DNA from: Phycisphaerales bacterium
GTDB taxonomy: Bacteria > Planctomycetota > Phycisphaerae > UBA1845 > Fen-1342
Direction: 5' to 3'
DNA length: 64,000 nucleotides
Assembly: GCA_016716475.1 (NCBI GenBank)
Contig: JADJWG010000001.1
Span: forward strand, 558,001-622,000
In this document: positions 1 to 8,649 of the stretch, piece after piece
Position numbering within the stretch: position 1 is the first letter of the stretch
Layout: each line of letters begins with the position of its first letter
Notes under the pieces: generated by a model
What the model was told of the DNA's origin: nothing
The model's input: only the letters and a program-made list of their open reading frames with translations
Databases searched by the model: none
Made by a program: the position numbers and the translations under genes

Positions 1-420
1 ACCACGATCATCGCGGTTTCCGTGTGGCGCGGTCTGGGCTTCTCGGTGGTGCTGTACCTGGCCGCCATCGGTAACGTCCCGCGGGCACTCTATGACGCCG
101 CCGCCGTCGACGGTGCCGGCCCGTGGCAGACGCTGTGGCGCATCACCTGGCCAACGGTGCGTCCGATGACTGTGTTCCTGCTGATCACCGGCATGATCGG
201 CGCGCTGCAGGTTTTCGACGTCGTCTACGTCATGATCGGACGCACCCAGCAGAACTGGACGGATGTTCTCAACCTGTACCTCTACCGCGAATTCACCCAA
301 GGCCGGATGGGCTATGCTGCCACGATCGGCGCCGTGATCCTGGCGCTGACCGCCGTCATCACGGTGCTCGAATTGTGGTGGCTCCGCGAGCGGCGCGAAC
401 GCCGGGGGGGGCGGGCATGA
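1..420 (+). CDS. Sugar ABC transporter permease, MalF/UgpA type (5' truncated)
   Basis: This is the C-terminal part (139 codons) of an inner-membrane permease of a carbohydrate ABC importer; the frame is open to the first base of the window, so the start lies upstream. The EAA loop that contacts the ATPase is visible around residues 25-55 of the fragment (YDAAAVDGAG followed by WRITWPTVRP), with hydrophobic segments on both sides. The stop overlaps the start of the second permease as ATGA, showing translational coupling. The second permease and a solute-binding protein follow; no ATPase gene is in view. The sugar cannot be told from sequence. Family assignment is firm. Confidence 0.93.
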   Translation, partial: TTIIAVSVWRGLGFSVVLYLAAIGNVPRALYDAAAVDGAGPWQTLWRITWPTVRPMTVFLLITGMIGALQVFDVVYVMIGRTQQNWTDVLNLYLYREFTQGRMGYAATIGAVILALTAVITVLELWWLRERRERRGGRA

Positions 421-1268
421 CACGGCCACGCCAACCCGCCCGTCTCACCCGGCTGCTGGTGCATGTGCTGGTGTACACCGGGGCCGCGACGATGGTGCTG
501 CCGTTCGCGTGGATGGTCTCCACATCGTTGAAGACGCGTACGCAGGCCATCGCCGAGACCCCGCGCTGGCTGCCGCCGGGAGCCCCCGGCTCGTGGCAGT
601 GGGGCAACTACGTGGATGCGTGGCAGGCCGCGCGCCTCGACCGCTACTACCTCAACAGCGTGCTGGTGGCCGTCGTGGTCACGGTGGTCTCAGTGCTCCA
701 CAACGCGCTGGCGGGGTTCGCGTTCGCCAAGCTGCGCTTTGCCGGCCGGCGGATTCTCTTCGGACTGACGCTCGCCACGCTGATGCTGCCGTACCAGGTG
801 TATTTCATCTTCGTCTACATCCTCTGCGTGCAACTCGGCTACGTCGACAACTACCAGGCGCTGATCGTCCCGTTCCTGGCGTCCGCCTTCGGCATTTTCT
901 ACCTGCGGCAAGCGATGATCAGCGTGCCCGACAGTCTGCTCGACGCCGGTCGGCTCGACGGCCTCTCCGACTTCGAACTCTTCCGGTATATCGTGCTTCC
1001 GACGGTGCGCCCCGCGCTCGGCGCGCTCGCGATTTTCACGTTCATGGCGCATTGGAACTCGTTCTTCTGGCCGCTGATCGTGATTGACTCCGACCGCATG
1101 GCTACACTGCCGCTCGCGGTCGCAGCCCTGGCGAGCGGCATGTACGGGGACTCGTGGCCGATGCAGATGGCGGCCGCCACGATCATCACCGTACCGATGA
1201 TCGTGGTGTTTCTGATCTTCCAGCGCGCGTTTGTGCAGGGCATCGCGCTGACGGGCGTGAAGGAGTGA
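417..1268 (+). CDS. Sugar ABC transporter permease, MalG/UgpE type
   Basis: The 283-residue protein is the second permease of the carbohydrate importer. The ATG at 417 overlaps the upstream stop by four bases and fits the family's N-terminus, a short basic stretch followed by a membrane segment. An EAA motif is seen near residues 175-200 (DAGRLDGLSD, then FRYIVLPTVRP), and about six hydrophobic segments are spread along the chain, as expected for MalG-like subunits. It pairs with the upstream permease to form the translocation pore. A run of eight G at 404-411 lies just before the start. The solute-binding protein gene follows after 95 bases. Confidence 0.94.
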   Translation: MTRPRQPARLTRLLVHVLVYTGAATMVLPFAWMVSTSLKTRTQAIAETPRWLPPGAPGSWQWGNYVDAWQAARLDRYYLNSVLVAVVVTVVSVLHNALAGFAFAKLRFAGRRILFGLTLATLMLPYQVYFIFVYILCVQLGYVDNYQALIVPFLASAFGIFYLRQAMISVPDSLLDAGRLDGLSDFELFRYIVLPTVRPALGALAIFTFMAHWNSFFWPLIVIDSDRMATLPLAVAALASGMYGDSWPMQMAAATIITVPMIVVFLIFQRAFVQGIALTGVKE

Positions 1269-1363
1269 TCATGGTCCGAAATCGTCCCGGCACTGCACGC
1301 GTGGTGGCACGCGCCCCCGGCACGTGCTGCGCGGAAAGGGACTGATCTCCAACAGGAACCGCC

Positions 1364-2797
1364 ATGCGCTCCAGTCACACACTGCTGATCGTCATCATCC
1401 TCGGAACGGCCGCGGCGCTCTGGCCTTGGCAGCGGACACTACGCGACCCGTCGCATGAGCTCCTCATGACCGTCTGGGGCATGCCATTCGAGGATCTGCT
1501 GTTCGAAGATCACTATGCCCGCGGCTTTGAGGCCCGCCACCCCGGCCTGGCGGTCAACTACCAGCGCTACTACGACGTCATCCCCAAGTACGAGGCCTGG
1601 CACGCCGTCGGTCGCGGCGCCGACGTCATGCGCACACCGATCAACGTCTACCACGCAATGGTCTCCAAGGGCATGGTGAGACCTCTCGATGAGTACATCG
1701 CGGACCCGGTTCTCGGCCTCACCCTTGAGGAGCAGACCGACTACTTTCCGCAGCTCTGGGACGCGCTGGCGATCGACGGCGTGCGTTACGCCCTGCCCTC
1801 GGACAATGCCCAGTACGGGTTGTATTACAACAAGACGCTTTTCGACGCCCACAACGCCGCTCACCCCGACGACCCGCTCAGCTACCCGCACGCCGACTGG
1901 ACCTGGGACGACCTCCGCCGCGCCGCCCGCCTGCTGACGCTCACCGATGCAACCGGCCGTGTCACGCAGAATGGCATCGCCTTCGATCTGTGGGCCTGGC
2001 CGTTCCTCACCTTTCTCTACCAGGCCGGCGCCGTGGCCTGGGATCCAGACCAGACCACCGCCCTGATCAACACCCCTGCAGGAGTCGAGGCGCTGGAGCT
2101 GATCGTCACGCTCGTGCCGCGCAACGCCCCGATTCGCTCCTACGAAATGGCCGACACTGCCAGTGGTCCGGATGCGCTCTTCAAGGTCGGGCGGCTGGCG
2201 ATGCTGCTCGACGGGAGCTGGCGCGCACCGAACATCGAGCTCGACAACCCCGGACTCGATTTCGCCATCGCTCCGCTGCCGCGCCACCGCCGCCGCGCCG
2301 TGATCAGCGGCTCCGTAATCTGGTGCATCAGCGCTCACAGCCGCAACCCGGAGATGGCGTGGCGCATGATCCGCTGGCTCACCGACCGTGAGCAATCGCT
2401 GACCTATTGGAACATGCTGCGCGTCGCGCCCCCGGCGCGGCTCTCGGTGATCCGGTCCGATGAATTCCGCAGCACGGCCGGCACCGTCGCGGCCGAGGGT
2501 GGCCGCCGCGCCGTGCTCGTCCCGCCCATGCCGCCGGAGCGCTTCGCCGACCGTGCGGCCTGGCTGGAATACGCGATCACGCCGGACCCGCAAACGGGCG
2601 AGCGGCCGGGCTTCCTCGTGCTCGCACCCTACCAGGCCGACCTGGAGGCCCAGATCACGCGCGCCATCATCGACGCGGTGCGCGGGGAGAAGTCGCCGCA
2701 GGCAGCACTCGACGAAGCCGTCCGGGCCACGCACGCGATCATCGACCGCGACCGCGCCGCGCGCGGTTTACCGGCCGTGGTCCGCCACTCGAGATAA
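1364..2797 (+). CDS. Extracellular sugar-binding protein (family 1 solute-binding)
   Basis: The 477-residue protein starts with a hydrophobic segment (residues about 6-22) that would export it or anchor it in the membrane; there is no lipobox Cys. The body has the family-1 solute-binding pattern: a Trp/Tyr-rich N-lobe, LYYNKTLFDA near residue 150, and a hinge/C-lobe with WRMIRWLTDREQS near residue 330. It would capture a sugar or oligosaccharide and deliver it to the two permeases encoded just upstream. An AGGA ribosome site lies before the ATG. Gene order (two permeases then binding protein) is slightly unusual, since the binding protein more often comes first. Ligand unknown. Confidence 0.88.
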   Translation: MRSSHTLLIVIILGTAAALWPWQRTLRDPSHELLMTVWGMPFEDLLFEDHYARGFEARHPGLAVNYQRYYDVIPKYEAWHAVGRGADVMRTPINVYHAMVSKGMVRPLDEYIADPVLGLTLEEQTDYFPQLWDALAIDGVRYALPSDNAQYGLYYNKTLFDAHNAAHPDDPLSYPHADWTWDDLRRAARLLTLTDATGRVTQNGIAFDLWAWPFLTFLYQAGAVAWDPDQTTALINTPAGVEALELIVTLVPRNAPIRSYEMADTASGPDALFKVGRLAMLLDGSWRAPNIELDNPGLDFAIAPLPRHRRRAVISGSVIWCISAHSRNPEMAWRMIRWLTDREQSLTYWNMLRVAPPARLSVIRSDEFRSTAGTVAAEGGRRAVLVPPMPPERFADRAAWLEYAITPDPQTGERPGFLVLAPYQADLEAQITRAIIDAVRGEKSPQAALDEAVRATHAIIDRDRAARGLPAVVRHSR

Positions 2798-2850
2798 TGG
2801 CGGTGAGTGGGACAAACGCACTCAGCTCATGAAGCCGGCCGTGAGCTGAT

Positions 2851-3255
2851 TCACTCCGTCTCCCGGTGGTCTCCGGGCGCCCCGGGGTGATTCGCACTCC
2901 CCCCACGCGACTGGTACCACGCCGCCAGTGCGCCAGCCCCAGCCGCGTACAGAGTCAGCATCACCGTCGCAGCCGCTTCACCCGTCACCGCAGCAAGCTC
3001 GCTCCAGGTGCCGCTTTCGCAGGGTGATTCGGCTGGACCGGCGCGCCAAGCGCCCACCGCCATCCACGCCAATACGGCCAGTGCACACGCCGCCGCGCCT
3101 TGGAACACCGGCCGCGGTCCGCGCGTACCCGCGATCAGCCCCCCGAACCACGGCCCCAGCAGCAGCGCCAGGCCCCGCACGCCAACCGGCAAGCCCGGCA
3201 AGCACCACAGGAGATACAGCACGAACACCAGCAGTGCGCCGCCCAGGATTGCCAC
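2851..3255 (-). CDS. Small multi-pass membrane protein, function unknown
   Basis: The 134-residue protein has four hydrophobic segments (about residues 2-22, 27-44, 52-70 and 92-115), so it is probably an integral inner-membrane protein. The start used is a GTG; no ATG is available in this frame, and the strong hydrophobic pattern supports the frame. It lies 64 bases downstream of the lipoprotein hydrolase gene on the same strand and may be co-transcribed with it. It faces the end of the sugar-transporter operon. I do not recognise a family and no motif suggests a function. Confidence 0.6.
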   Translation of the reverse strand: MAILGGALLVFVLYLLWCLPGLPVGVRGLALLLGPWFGGLIAGTRGPRPVFQGAAACALAVLAWMAVGAWRAGPAESPCESGTWSELAAVTGEAAATVMLTLYAAGAGALAAWYQSRGGSANHPGAPGDHRETE

Positions 3256-3319
3256 CAGCGCTGGGTGCCCTTCCCATGCTGATTCGCCCGCCCTCCTGCT
3301 TTCTTGTGACGCCGCGCAT

Positions 3320-4207
3320 TCACTTGCCCGCTACGGGTGCGGCGTTCTGCGGTTGCAGGTACATCCGGAACCAGTGCTCCGCGTACATCCGCACCACGTC
3401 CACCGGCAGGTTGTGCCCAAAACCCTCGTAGACCACCAACCGCAACCGCTCCGGATCGGCCGCGTACGCCGGCCGGGCGGCAGCGAAGAACGCCCGCGCC
3501 GTGTCAGGATCGACGATCGGATCCTCGGCGCCACAGACCAGCAGCACTGCACACGGGTACATTGCCGCCGCCCGCCGGATCGGATCGTGCTCGTGCAGCA
3601 GCTCCTCCGTCTCCGGCCACAGCTCCGGCGTCACCCCCTGCCAGAGCCCGTTCGTGTGCCACGTCTCGAACCATTGGCGGTACGCACCGGTGCTGACGAA
3701 TGCCACGACCGCCGCCAGTCGCGGCTCGCGCGTCGCCACTGCCAGGCCGGGGATGCCCGTCGACGAGCTGCCGAACCAACCAAACCGGTCCGGCTGCACA
3801 TCCGGCCGCTGCGCGAGGAAATCCATCACGCGGGCGGCATCGACCGGGGCGCGCTGCCCACCGAGCGTATAGCCATGGGCGAAGCGCTGATCCCAGAACA
3901 GCCACACCGGCCGGCGGGTCGGGTCGGGGTCGGGCTCGTGGTACACGGTGAAGGCCACCAGCATGAACCCTGCATCGACCAGGTCCGCGCTCCACTCCGG
4001 CAGTTCATCAGGGGCGAGTGCCCCCATCATCAGGATCGACGGGTGCCGCGCCACAATCCCGGGGCGATAGGCGAGTTGGATGACCACCCGCGGCCCGCCC
4101 GACTCGAGCGTCAGGGTCTCACGCCGAATCGCCGCAGACTGTAAGACCGGACACGGGGTGTGCGCGCACCCGGACAGAAAGAGCAACAGGACACTGAAGC
4201 AAGGCAT
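3320..4207 (-). CDS. Lipoprotein alpha/beta hydrolase (dienelactone hydrolase/acyl-thioester hydrolase-like)
   Basis: The 295-residue product begins with a lipoprotein signal (hydrophobic stretch then LSGC, lipid Cys at about residue 14), so the ATG at 4207 is preferred over upstream starts. The mature part is an alpha/beta hydrolase: a nucleophile elbow with GSSSTG near residue 160, a likely acid residue in CGAEDPIVD, and a catalytic His in GFGHN near the C-terminus. The fold resembles dienelactone-hydrolase and acyl-thioester-hydrolase families acting on small esters. The elbow is SxSxG rather than GxSxG. It would act at the outer face of the cytoplasmic membrane or at the outer membrane. 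Substrate unknown. Confidence 0.75.
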   Translation of the reverse strand: MPCFSVLLLFLSGCAHTPCPVLQSAAIRRETLTLESGGPRVVIQLAYRPGIVARHPSILMMGALAPDELPEWSADLVDAGFMLVAFTVYHEPDPDPTRRPVWLFWDQRFAHGYTLGGQRAPVDAARVMDFLAQRPDVQPDRFGWFGSSSTGIPGLAVATREPRLAAVVAFVSTGAYRQWFETWHTNGLWQGVTPELWPETEELLHEHDPIRRAAAMYPCAVLLVCGAEDPIVDPDTARAFFAAARPAYAADPERLRLVVYEGFGHNLPVDVVRMYAEHWFRMYLQPQNAAPVAGK

Positions 4208-4329
4208 ACTGGCCGGTACCCGTCGCCTCGGATCCCCGGTTCCACACACCCGCAGCCCCAACAACCATGCGGCCATGTCACGCTCCCACTTTGCTCCGCG
4301 CCCCAATGAAACGGGTACCTTGTCCCGGC

Positions 4330-5406
4330 TCACGCTGGCACATGTCGCCGCACGCATTCCAGCAGGTACCGGTAGCTCTCCAGCGAGATCGTCGGTGGCA
4401 CCGAGTGGTCGATGTGGTAGATGTATCCGCCGCCCTCGGCCAGCACCGGCACCTTCGCCGCCACCTCGGCCGCGATCGCCGCCCGGTCGTTCGTCGCGAT
4501 AACGTCCGCGTCGATATTGCCGATCAGGCACAGCCGGTCGCCGTACAGCCGCTTGTACGAACGGGCATCGTTCCCCGCCCGCACCTCCAGCGGATGAATC
4601 GCGTCGAGCCCCGCTTCCAGCAGCAACGGCAGAAGTTGCCCGACGTCACCATCACAGTGGAACATGAACTTCATCCCATGGTCGTGCGCCCACAACCCCA
4701 GCCGCACCCAGTGCGGCAGCACCAGTTCGCGCACGCTGCGCGGTGACAGCAGCAGCCCATTGCGATAGCACAGGTCACTCCAGAACCACAGGGCGTCGAA
4801 GCGGTACCCGCGCGCCAACGTGCGATCCAGCATGGCGACGAGGTAGTCCGTGTACGTCGCCACCATGTCCGCGATGAGCGCCTTCTGCCGCACCACCCCA
4901 ACGAGCCCCAACTCGAAGCCCATCGTCAGTTCCAGAACGAACCACAACGGCTCAGCCGGCGTGATCGCCAGGAACTCCCCCGCCTCCGCCGCAGCCGCGT
5001 ATTGCCGCTCGGCTTCTGGATTGTTGAACTTGTCATCGCCCGGAGTCAGCCGTGACTTCAGCGCCACCCACTCTGCCGGTGTCCGCAGGGCAGGCGCCAG
5101 GATGCTCGGCGGGCTGGTGGCCGTGCGCCACTCCTTCATCGTCTTGCCGTAGCGATCGACGTAGATGCGCTGCTCGACCGTCTCTTCGAGTGTGCGCTCG
5201 GGCAGTCCGAACGAGGGATCAAACAGGTCGTTGATGCAGACGAGCCGGTCGAGACCGAAGTACTCCGCGGGATCGGCGCCGGGTGGATAACCCTCAAGCT
5301 TCCAGCGCTCGAGCGTCTCCGGCCAGTAGGTCAGGTCGATCATCGGCAGTCGGTCGGGCTGTTGGCGTTCGAGCGCGGCGAGCAGACGGTCACGCGAAGC
5401 GGTCAT
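4330..5406 (-). CDS. Uroporphyrinogen decarboxylase-family protein (not HemE)
   Basis: The 358-residue protein has the URO-D fold signatures: an N-terminal helix with RDRLLAALERQQPDRLPM, and a C-terminal half with FMFHCDGDVGQLLP near residue 245 followed by LDAIHPLE. It differs from true HemE in its substrate-site sequences and resembles the uncharacterised URO-D-like proteins common near sugar-catabolism genes in Planctomycetes and Verrucomicrobia; the family also includes zinc methyltransferases (MtaA/MtbA). The ATG at 5406 is preferred because GGAGGA lies 10 bases upstream. It sits 100 bases downstream of the BMC-T gene with no clear terminator between, so it may be read from the microcompartment operon. 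Reaction unknown. Confidence 0.75.
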   Translation of the reverse strand: MTASRDRLLAALERQQPDRLPMIDLTYWPETLERWKLEGYPPGADPAEYFGLDRLVCINDLFDPSFGLPERTLEETVEQRIYVDRYGKTMKEWRTATSPPSILAPALRTPAEWVALKSRLTPGDDKFNNPEAERQYAAAAEAGEFLAITPAEPLWFVLELTMGFELGLVGVVRQKALIADMVATYTDYLVAMLDRTLARGYRFDALWFWSDLCYRNGLLLSPRSVRELVLPHWVRLGLWAHDHGMKFMFHCDGDVGQLLPLLLEAGLDAIHPLEVRAGNDARSYKRLYGDRLCLIGNIDADVIATNDRAAIAAEVAAKVPVLAEGGGYIYHIDHSVPPTISLESYRYLLECVRRHVPA

Positions 5407-5506
5407 GTGCAGCCGTTCCTCCAGGCGGACGATCCGCCGCGCGGGAGGATACCGCGCCCCCGGCGTAACCGAACCCCTCCCAGGCATGCGCGGGCCGCTG
5501 CGTTCG

Positions 5507-6085
5507 TCAGATGTATTCCGCGAACAGCTCGCGCGACGGTCCCGGGATGGTCACCGCTGAGACCAACAGGCCCTTGCGCCGTACCACCTCCGCCCCGGCC
5601 GCGACACTCGCCTGCACATCTCCGACAGTGCCCGCTATCAGCAGGTAGCCCTTGCCACCGAGCGCCATGGCGAGGTGTATTCGCAGCAGTGTGACGTTCC
5701 CGGCCTTCGCAGCCGCGTCGGCCGCCTCCAGCACGCTGACACCGGAAAAGGTCTCGACAATGCCGAGGGCCCGCGGAATCTCGGGCTGTTTTCCGCCCGC
5801 GAGCGGCACCGTCAGTTCGACCGCCTGGCCCAGCGCCCGAAACACGGCCGGATGCACACGCGGGATCACGGCGTGGTCGATCAGGCCATCGGGAATCGCC
5901 GCGATGCCCGCCTCCACCGCCGACGTCGCCTCCGCCACGCGCCCGGTCATGGCGATGAAATACTTGCCAGAACAGATCGTCCGCGCCAGCAGCAGCCGCA
6001 CGTCGCCGGCCTTCAGCATCGCATCCTGTGCGACGAAGCCATAGCCGATCGAGGTAAGTTCGAGCAACGCGACCGATTCGATCAT
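5507..6085 (-). CDS. BMC-T shell protein, PduT-like (tandem BMC domains)
   Basis: The 192-residue protein consists of two BMC domains (about residues 3-90 and 97-185), so it would form pseudohexameric trimers in the microcompartment shell. It resembles PduT closely, including TIC at residues 36-38: in PduT, Cys38 from three subunits binds a [4Fe-4S] cluster at the central pore, and Cys38 is retained here at the same number. The ATG at 6085 has GGAG seven bases upstream and matches the PduT N-terminus; a longer start at 6118 lacks a good ribosome site. It lies directly downstream of the PduS-like gene, the known partner of PduT. It probably carries electrons through the shell. Confidence 0.9.
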   Translation of the reverse strand: MIESVALLELTSIGYGFVAQDAMLKAGDVRLLLARTICSGKYFIAMTGRVAEATSAVEAGIAAIPDGLIDHAVIPRVHPAVFRALGQAVELTVPLAGGKQPEIPRALGIVETFSGVSVLEAADAAAKAGNVTLLRIHLAMALGGKGYLLIAGTVGDVQASVAAGAEVVRRKGLLVSAVTIPGPSRELFAEYI

Positions 6086-6127
6086 CTTCGGGCTCCGTTC
6101 GAGCACAGCGGCCCACATCGGATGCTG

Positions 6128-7459
6128 TCAGTGCCCCGGGGCAGCCATAACTTCGATCCGATCCGGCAGCACCCGGCACACACCACCGATCGACGCATGC
6201 ACAGTAGCGCCGAGCGCTCCCGCGGCCGGCTCCGCGACACAATCACCCACGTGCACACGATCCCCGTCCACTACGACCGGTCGCGCCGGGGGTCCCGCGT
6301 GCTGCTTCAGGGGCAACTGCACGCGCACCGGGTGCAGTTCACTCGGCACCAGCGGCCCCTCGTTGCGGAAACCCCGCAGTCCCAGCTTGTGAATCAACCG
6401 ACTGATCGGCACGCGCCGGTTGTCCAGGTGCAGTGCTGCACGGTAGGGGTGCGCATCGACCTGCCACTTCTGCTTGGCGGTCGCCAGCGCCCGCTTGTTG
6501 TGCGTGCAGACGTTCTTGGGGTCGAGATCCTCAGGGCAAGCCATCATGGTGCACAGGTTGCATTCACAGCAGAACTGGGTGCCAAGGACCTGCGGCTCGA
6601 GATTCTCCACGAACCCGAGCGCGCGCATGGCCTTGTGCGGTTCAAGCGGGTGACCCAACAGGTAGCGCGGGCAGAACTCCGTGCAGAACGAACACTGATC
6701 GCAGGCGCTCGCGCCGATCTGAGCGATCGCTTTCCACGGGAGGTCATACCGCCGCACCAGGAAGTGGTCCTGCGGCAGTACCAGCAGCCCACCACAAGTT
6801 TTCGGGATCGGATCCTCCCACGCCACCGCCTGCCCCATCATCGCGCCGCCGCTCAGCAGCCGCGCCTGAGCGACCGTCGCGCCGCCCGCCAGCGCAACCA
6901 CTTCGCGAAAGGTGATGCCCACCGGCACACGGACCGTGCAGGGCGTCTGCACGGCACCCGCGACCGTCAGGAATTTCGTCGTCACTGGAACATCCGCGGC
7001 GATATTCAACGCGGTCTCGACATTGATCACAACGCATCCGACCGCCAACGGCAGCCCGCCCGGTGGAACCACCCGCCCGGTCACGTCGTAGACGAGAATG
7101 AACTCGTCACCACTCGGATAACTGTCGGTCAGCGGTACGATGCGGCCCCCAGGGGGCAGCCGCGGAGTGATGTGTTCAATCACATCCTCGTACTTGCCCT
7201 TCACGCCGACCACGAGATCGCGTGCCCCGACCAATTCGGCCGCCTGTCGCAGGCCCTCCAGTACCTCGTCCGTGAAGTGCCGCAGCACCTCCTTGTCCTT
7301 GTGCAGCAGCGGCTCACACTCGGCTGCATTGAGGATGATGCACTCCGCCTCAGCCGCGAGCTTCACATGCGCCGGGAAACCCGCGCCGCCGGCACCGACG
7401 ACACCGTGCCCGGCGAGGCGCGCCAGCCGTTTTGCCTTCTGCGGCGCACTCAGACTCAT
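6128..7459 (-). CDS. PduS-like NADH-oxidising flavo/iron-sulfur protein (RnfC family)
   Basis: The 443-residue protein is of the PduS/RnfC family. A glycine-rich nucleotide/FMN-binding stretch (GHGVVGAGGAGFP) lies at residues 17-29, and two [4Fe-4S] motifs follow: Cys253/256/259/263 and Cys297-298/300/303/308. In the Pdu microcompartment PduS is a corrin reductase that contacts PduT. No B12-dependent enzyme or adenosyltransferase is encoded here, so a direct electron-transfer role, oxidising NADH inside the shell and passing electrons to the adjacent PduT-like protein, is the better inference. The gene overlaps the upstream aldolase-like gene as ATGA. Confidence 0.88.
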   Translation of the reverse strand: MSLSAPQKAKRLARLAGHGVVGAGGAGFPAHVKLAAEAECIILNAAECEPLLHKDKEVLRHFTDEVLEGLRQAAELVGARDLVVGVKGKYEDVIEHITPRLPPGGRIVPLTDSYPSGDEFILVYDVTGRVVPPGGLPLAVGCVVINVETALNIAADVPVTTKFLTVAGAVQTPCTVRVPVGITFREVVALAGGATVAQARLLSGGAMMGQAVAWEDPIPKTCGGLLVLPQDHFLVRRYDLPWKAIAQIGASACDQCSFCTEFCPRYLLGHPLEPHKAMRALGFVENLEPQVLGTQFCCECNLCTMMACPEDLDPKNVCTHNKRALATAKQKWQVDAHPYRAALHLDNRRVPISRLIHKLGLRGFRNEGPLVPSELHPVRVQLPLKQHAGPPARPVVVDGDRVHVGDCVAEPAAGALGATVHASIGGVCRVLPDRIEVMAAPGH

Positions 7460-8649
7460 CGCCCGTCCCCCGTGCCGCGGATCCGCTGCCGGAAGTAGGC
7501 CAGCCGTTCGGCCCCGTTCATGGCCGCCACGACCGGCCGGTCGAGCTTGTCGGGCGCGGGTCGGACCACGCCATTCCCGCCCGGCCGGGAGCCCGGCACC
7601 GTCACACGGCCGCGCGCCCCGCCGTAGCTCATCGTCGCGTCGGTGAGCTGCAAGTCGTCCGCGAGCGCGCGGTGCGGGCGCACCCCGAGTTTTTCCAGTA
7701 CGCCGTGATAGGCATGCACCGCTTCTTCGGGCGTCAGATCGCCATCCGCGATGTGCCGCAGCATGGCCACGAACGCGAGCTGGTGCTCGGCGTTGTTAAT
7801 CTTCCGGCCGAACAGTGCCGCACGGGCACCATGCTTCTGGGCCTCGGCGAGCAGCTTGAAGGCGTCGTAGGTCGTCCCCGCCGACCCGCCCAGCACCCCG
7901 ATCACGAGTGTCGGGTCATAGGCGGCCAGTTCCTCGGTGAACCTGGGCCCGTGGTACACCATCTTCAGGAACACCGGGCGCCCCGCCGGGGGCACACCCG
8001 CGAGCATGCGGGCAATCATGTCGTTCACGAATGCTCCGACACGGGCGGGGTCGAGCGCGTTCTGCGGCGCGTTGGGATCGAAGACCTCCAGAAAGTGGCG
8101 GAAGCCCTTCTGCTCAGCTTCCAGTCGAAAGGCCTTGTAGGCCGCCAGCGTCGCCTGGTCGAGTGCCAGGTCGTTGTTGAAGGTCACGCTGTAGAGTCCA
8201 AGACTTGCGCCGCGCACCCGCTCCTCGTCCTGGCACTCCACCCGCCCGCACTGGATGTGGTCGATCGTGGTTGTCTGGAACGGCCACGAGGGCTGCGCCG
8301 GATAAACGCCGCCACGTACCACATGGATGTCACTCGTGTCATTCGCCCGGGCGGCCGGTGTGATGGGCGAATTATCGAACAGCCGCTCCTCGATCGTCAG
8401 CAGTGCGTTCGTGTGGGCTGACATCAGCATGATGTCCACCAGCCCCTGCTGCACGACGGCCCGTATACACTCGCGGTATTCCGCCAAGCTGCGATAACGC
8501 CCCTCGTGGGTGTGCATTTCCGGGCTGCGGCCGGGTGCCGCGATGCCAAAGGCCATGTCGGCATCCTTCGCATCCGCGAGGATGAAATCACGGCACGCCG
8601 GATCGGCCTTGATCCGGGCGAGCTTGCAGTCGAGGGACTTCTCCACCAT
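7456..8649 (-). CDS. Putative TIM-barrel aldolase, DeoC/LacD-like, microcompartment cargo
   Basis: The 397-residue protein looks like a class I (Schiff-base) aldolase of the DeoC/LacD type in its second half: a beta-strand carrying a candidate catalytic Lys (VFLKM, Lys229), then TLVIGVLGGSAGTT (247-260), a phosphate-loop-like segment, and GRKINNAEHQ (281-290). The N-terminal half is less familiar; its DAKDADMAFG stretch fits an early barrel strand. If correct it would split a sugar phosphate inside the shell to give an aldehyde for the aldehyde dehydrogenase. The ATG at 8649 overlaps the BMC-P stop (TGATG). Similarity is by eye and the protein is far from any textbook aldolase, so the function is tentative. 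Confidence 0.6.
   Translation of the reverse strand: MVEKSLDCKLARIKADPACRDFILADAKDADMAFGIAAPGRSPEMHTHEGRYRSLAEYRECIRAVVQQGLVDIMLMSAHTNALLTIEERLFDNSPITPAARANDTSDIHVVRGGVYPAQPSWPFQTTTIDHIQCGRVECQDEERVRGASLGLYSVTFNNDLALDQATLAAYKAFRLEAEQKGFRHFLEVFDPNAPQNALDPARVGAFVNDMIARMLAGVPPAGRPVFLKMVYHGPRFTEELAAYDPTLVIGVLGGSAGTTYDAFKLLAEAQKHGARAALFGRKINNAEHQLAFVAMLRHIADGDLTPEEAVHAYHGVLEKLGVRPHRALADDLQLTDATMSYGGARGRVTVPGSRPGGNGVVRPAPDKLDRPVVAAMNGAERLAYFRQRIRGTGDGR

Noticed and set aside
1271..1345. Possible 24-residue peptide between the second permease and the binding protein
   Set aside because: Starts right after the permease stop but is Arg-rich and featureless; no support.
1439..2734. 431-codon minus-strand frame opposite the solute-binding protein
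   Set aside because: Shadow of a real gene with signal peptide and family motifs on the plus strand.
2823..2848. 7-base stem between convergent genes as a terminator
   Set aside because: Weak stem, 12-base loop and no T run on either strand.
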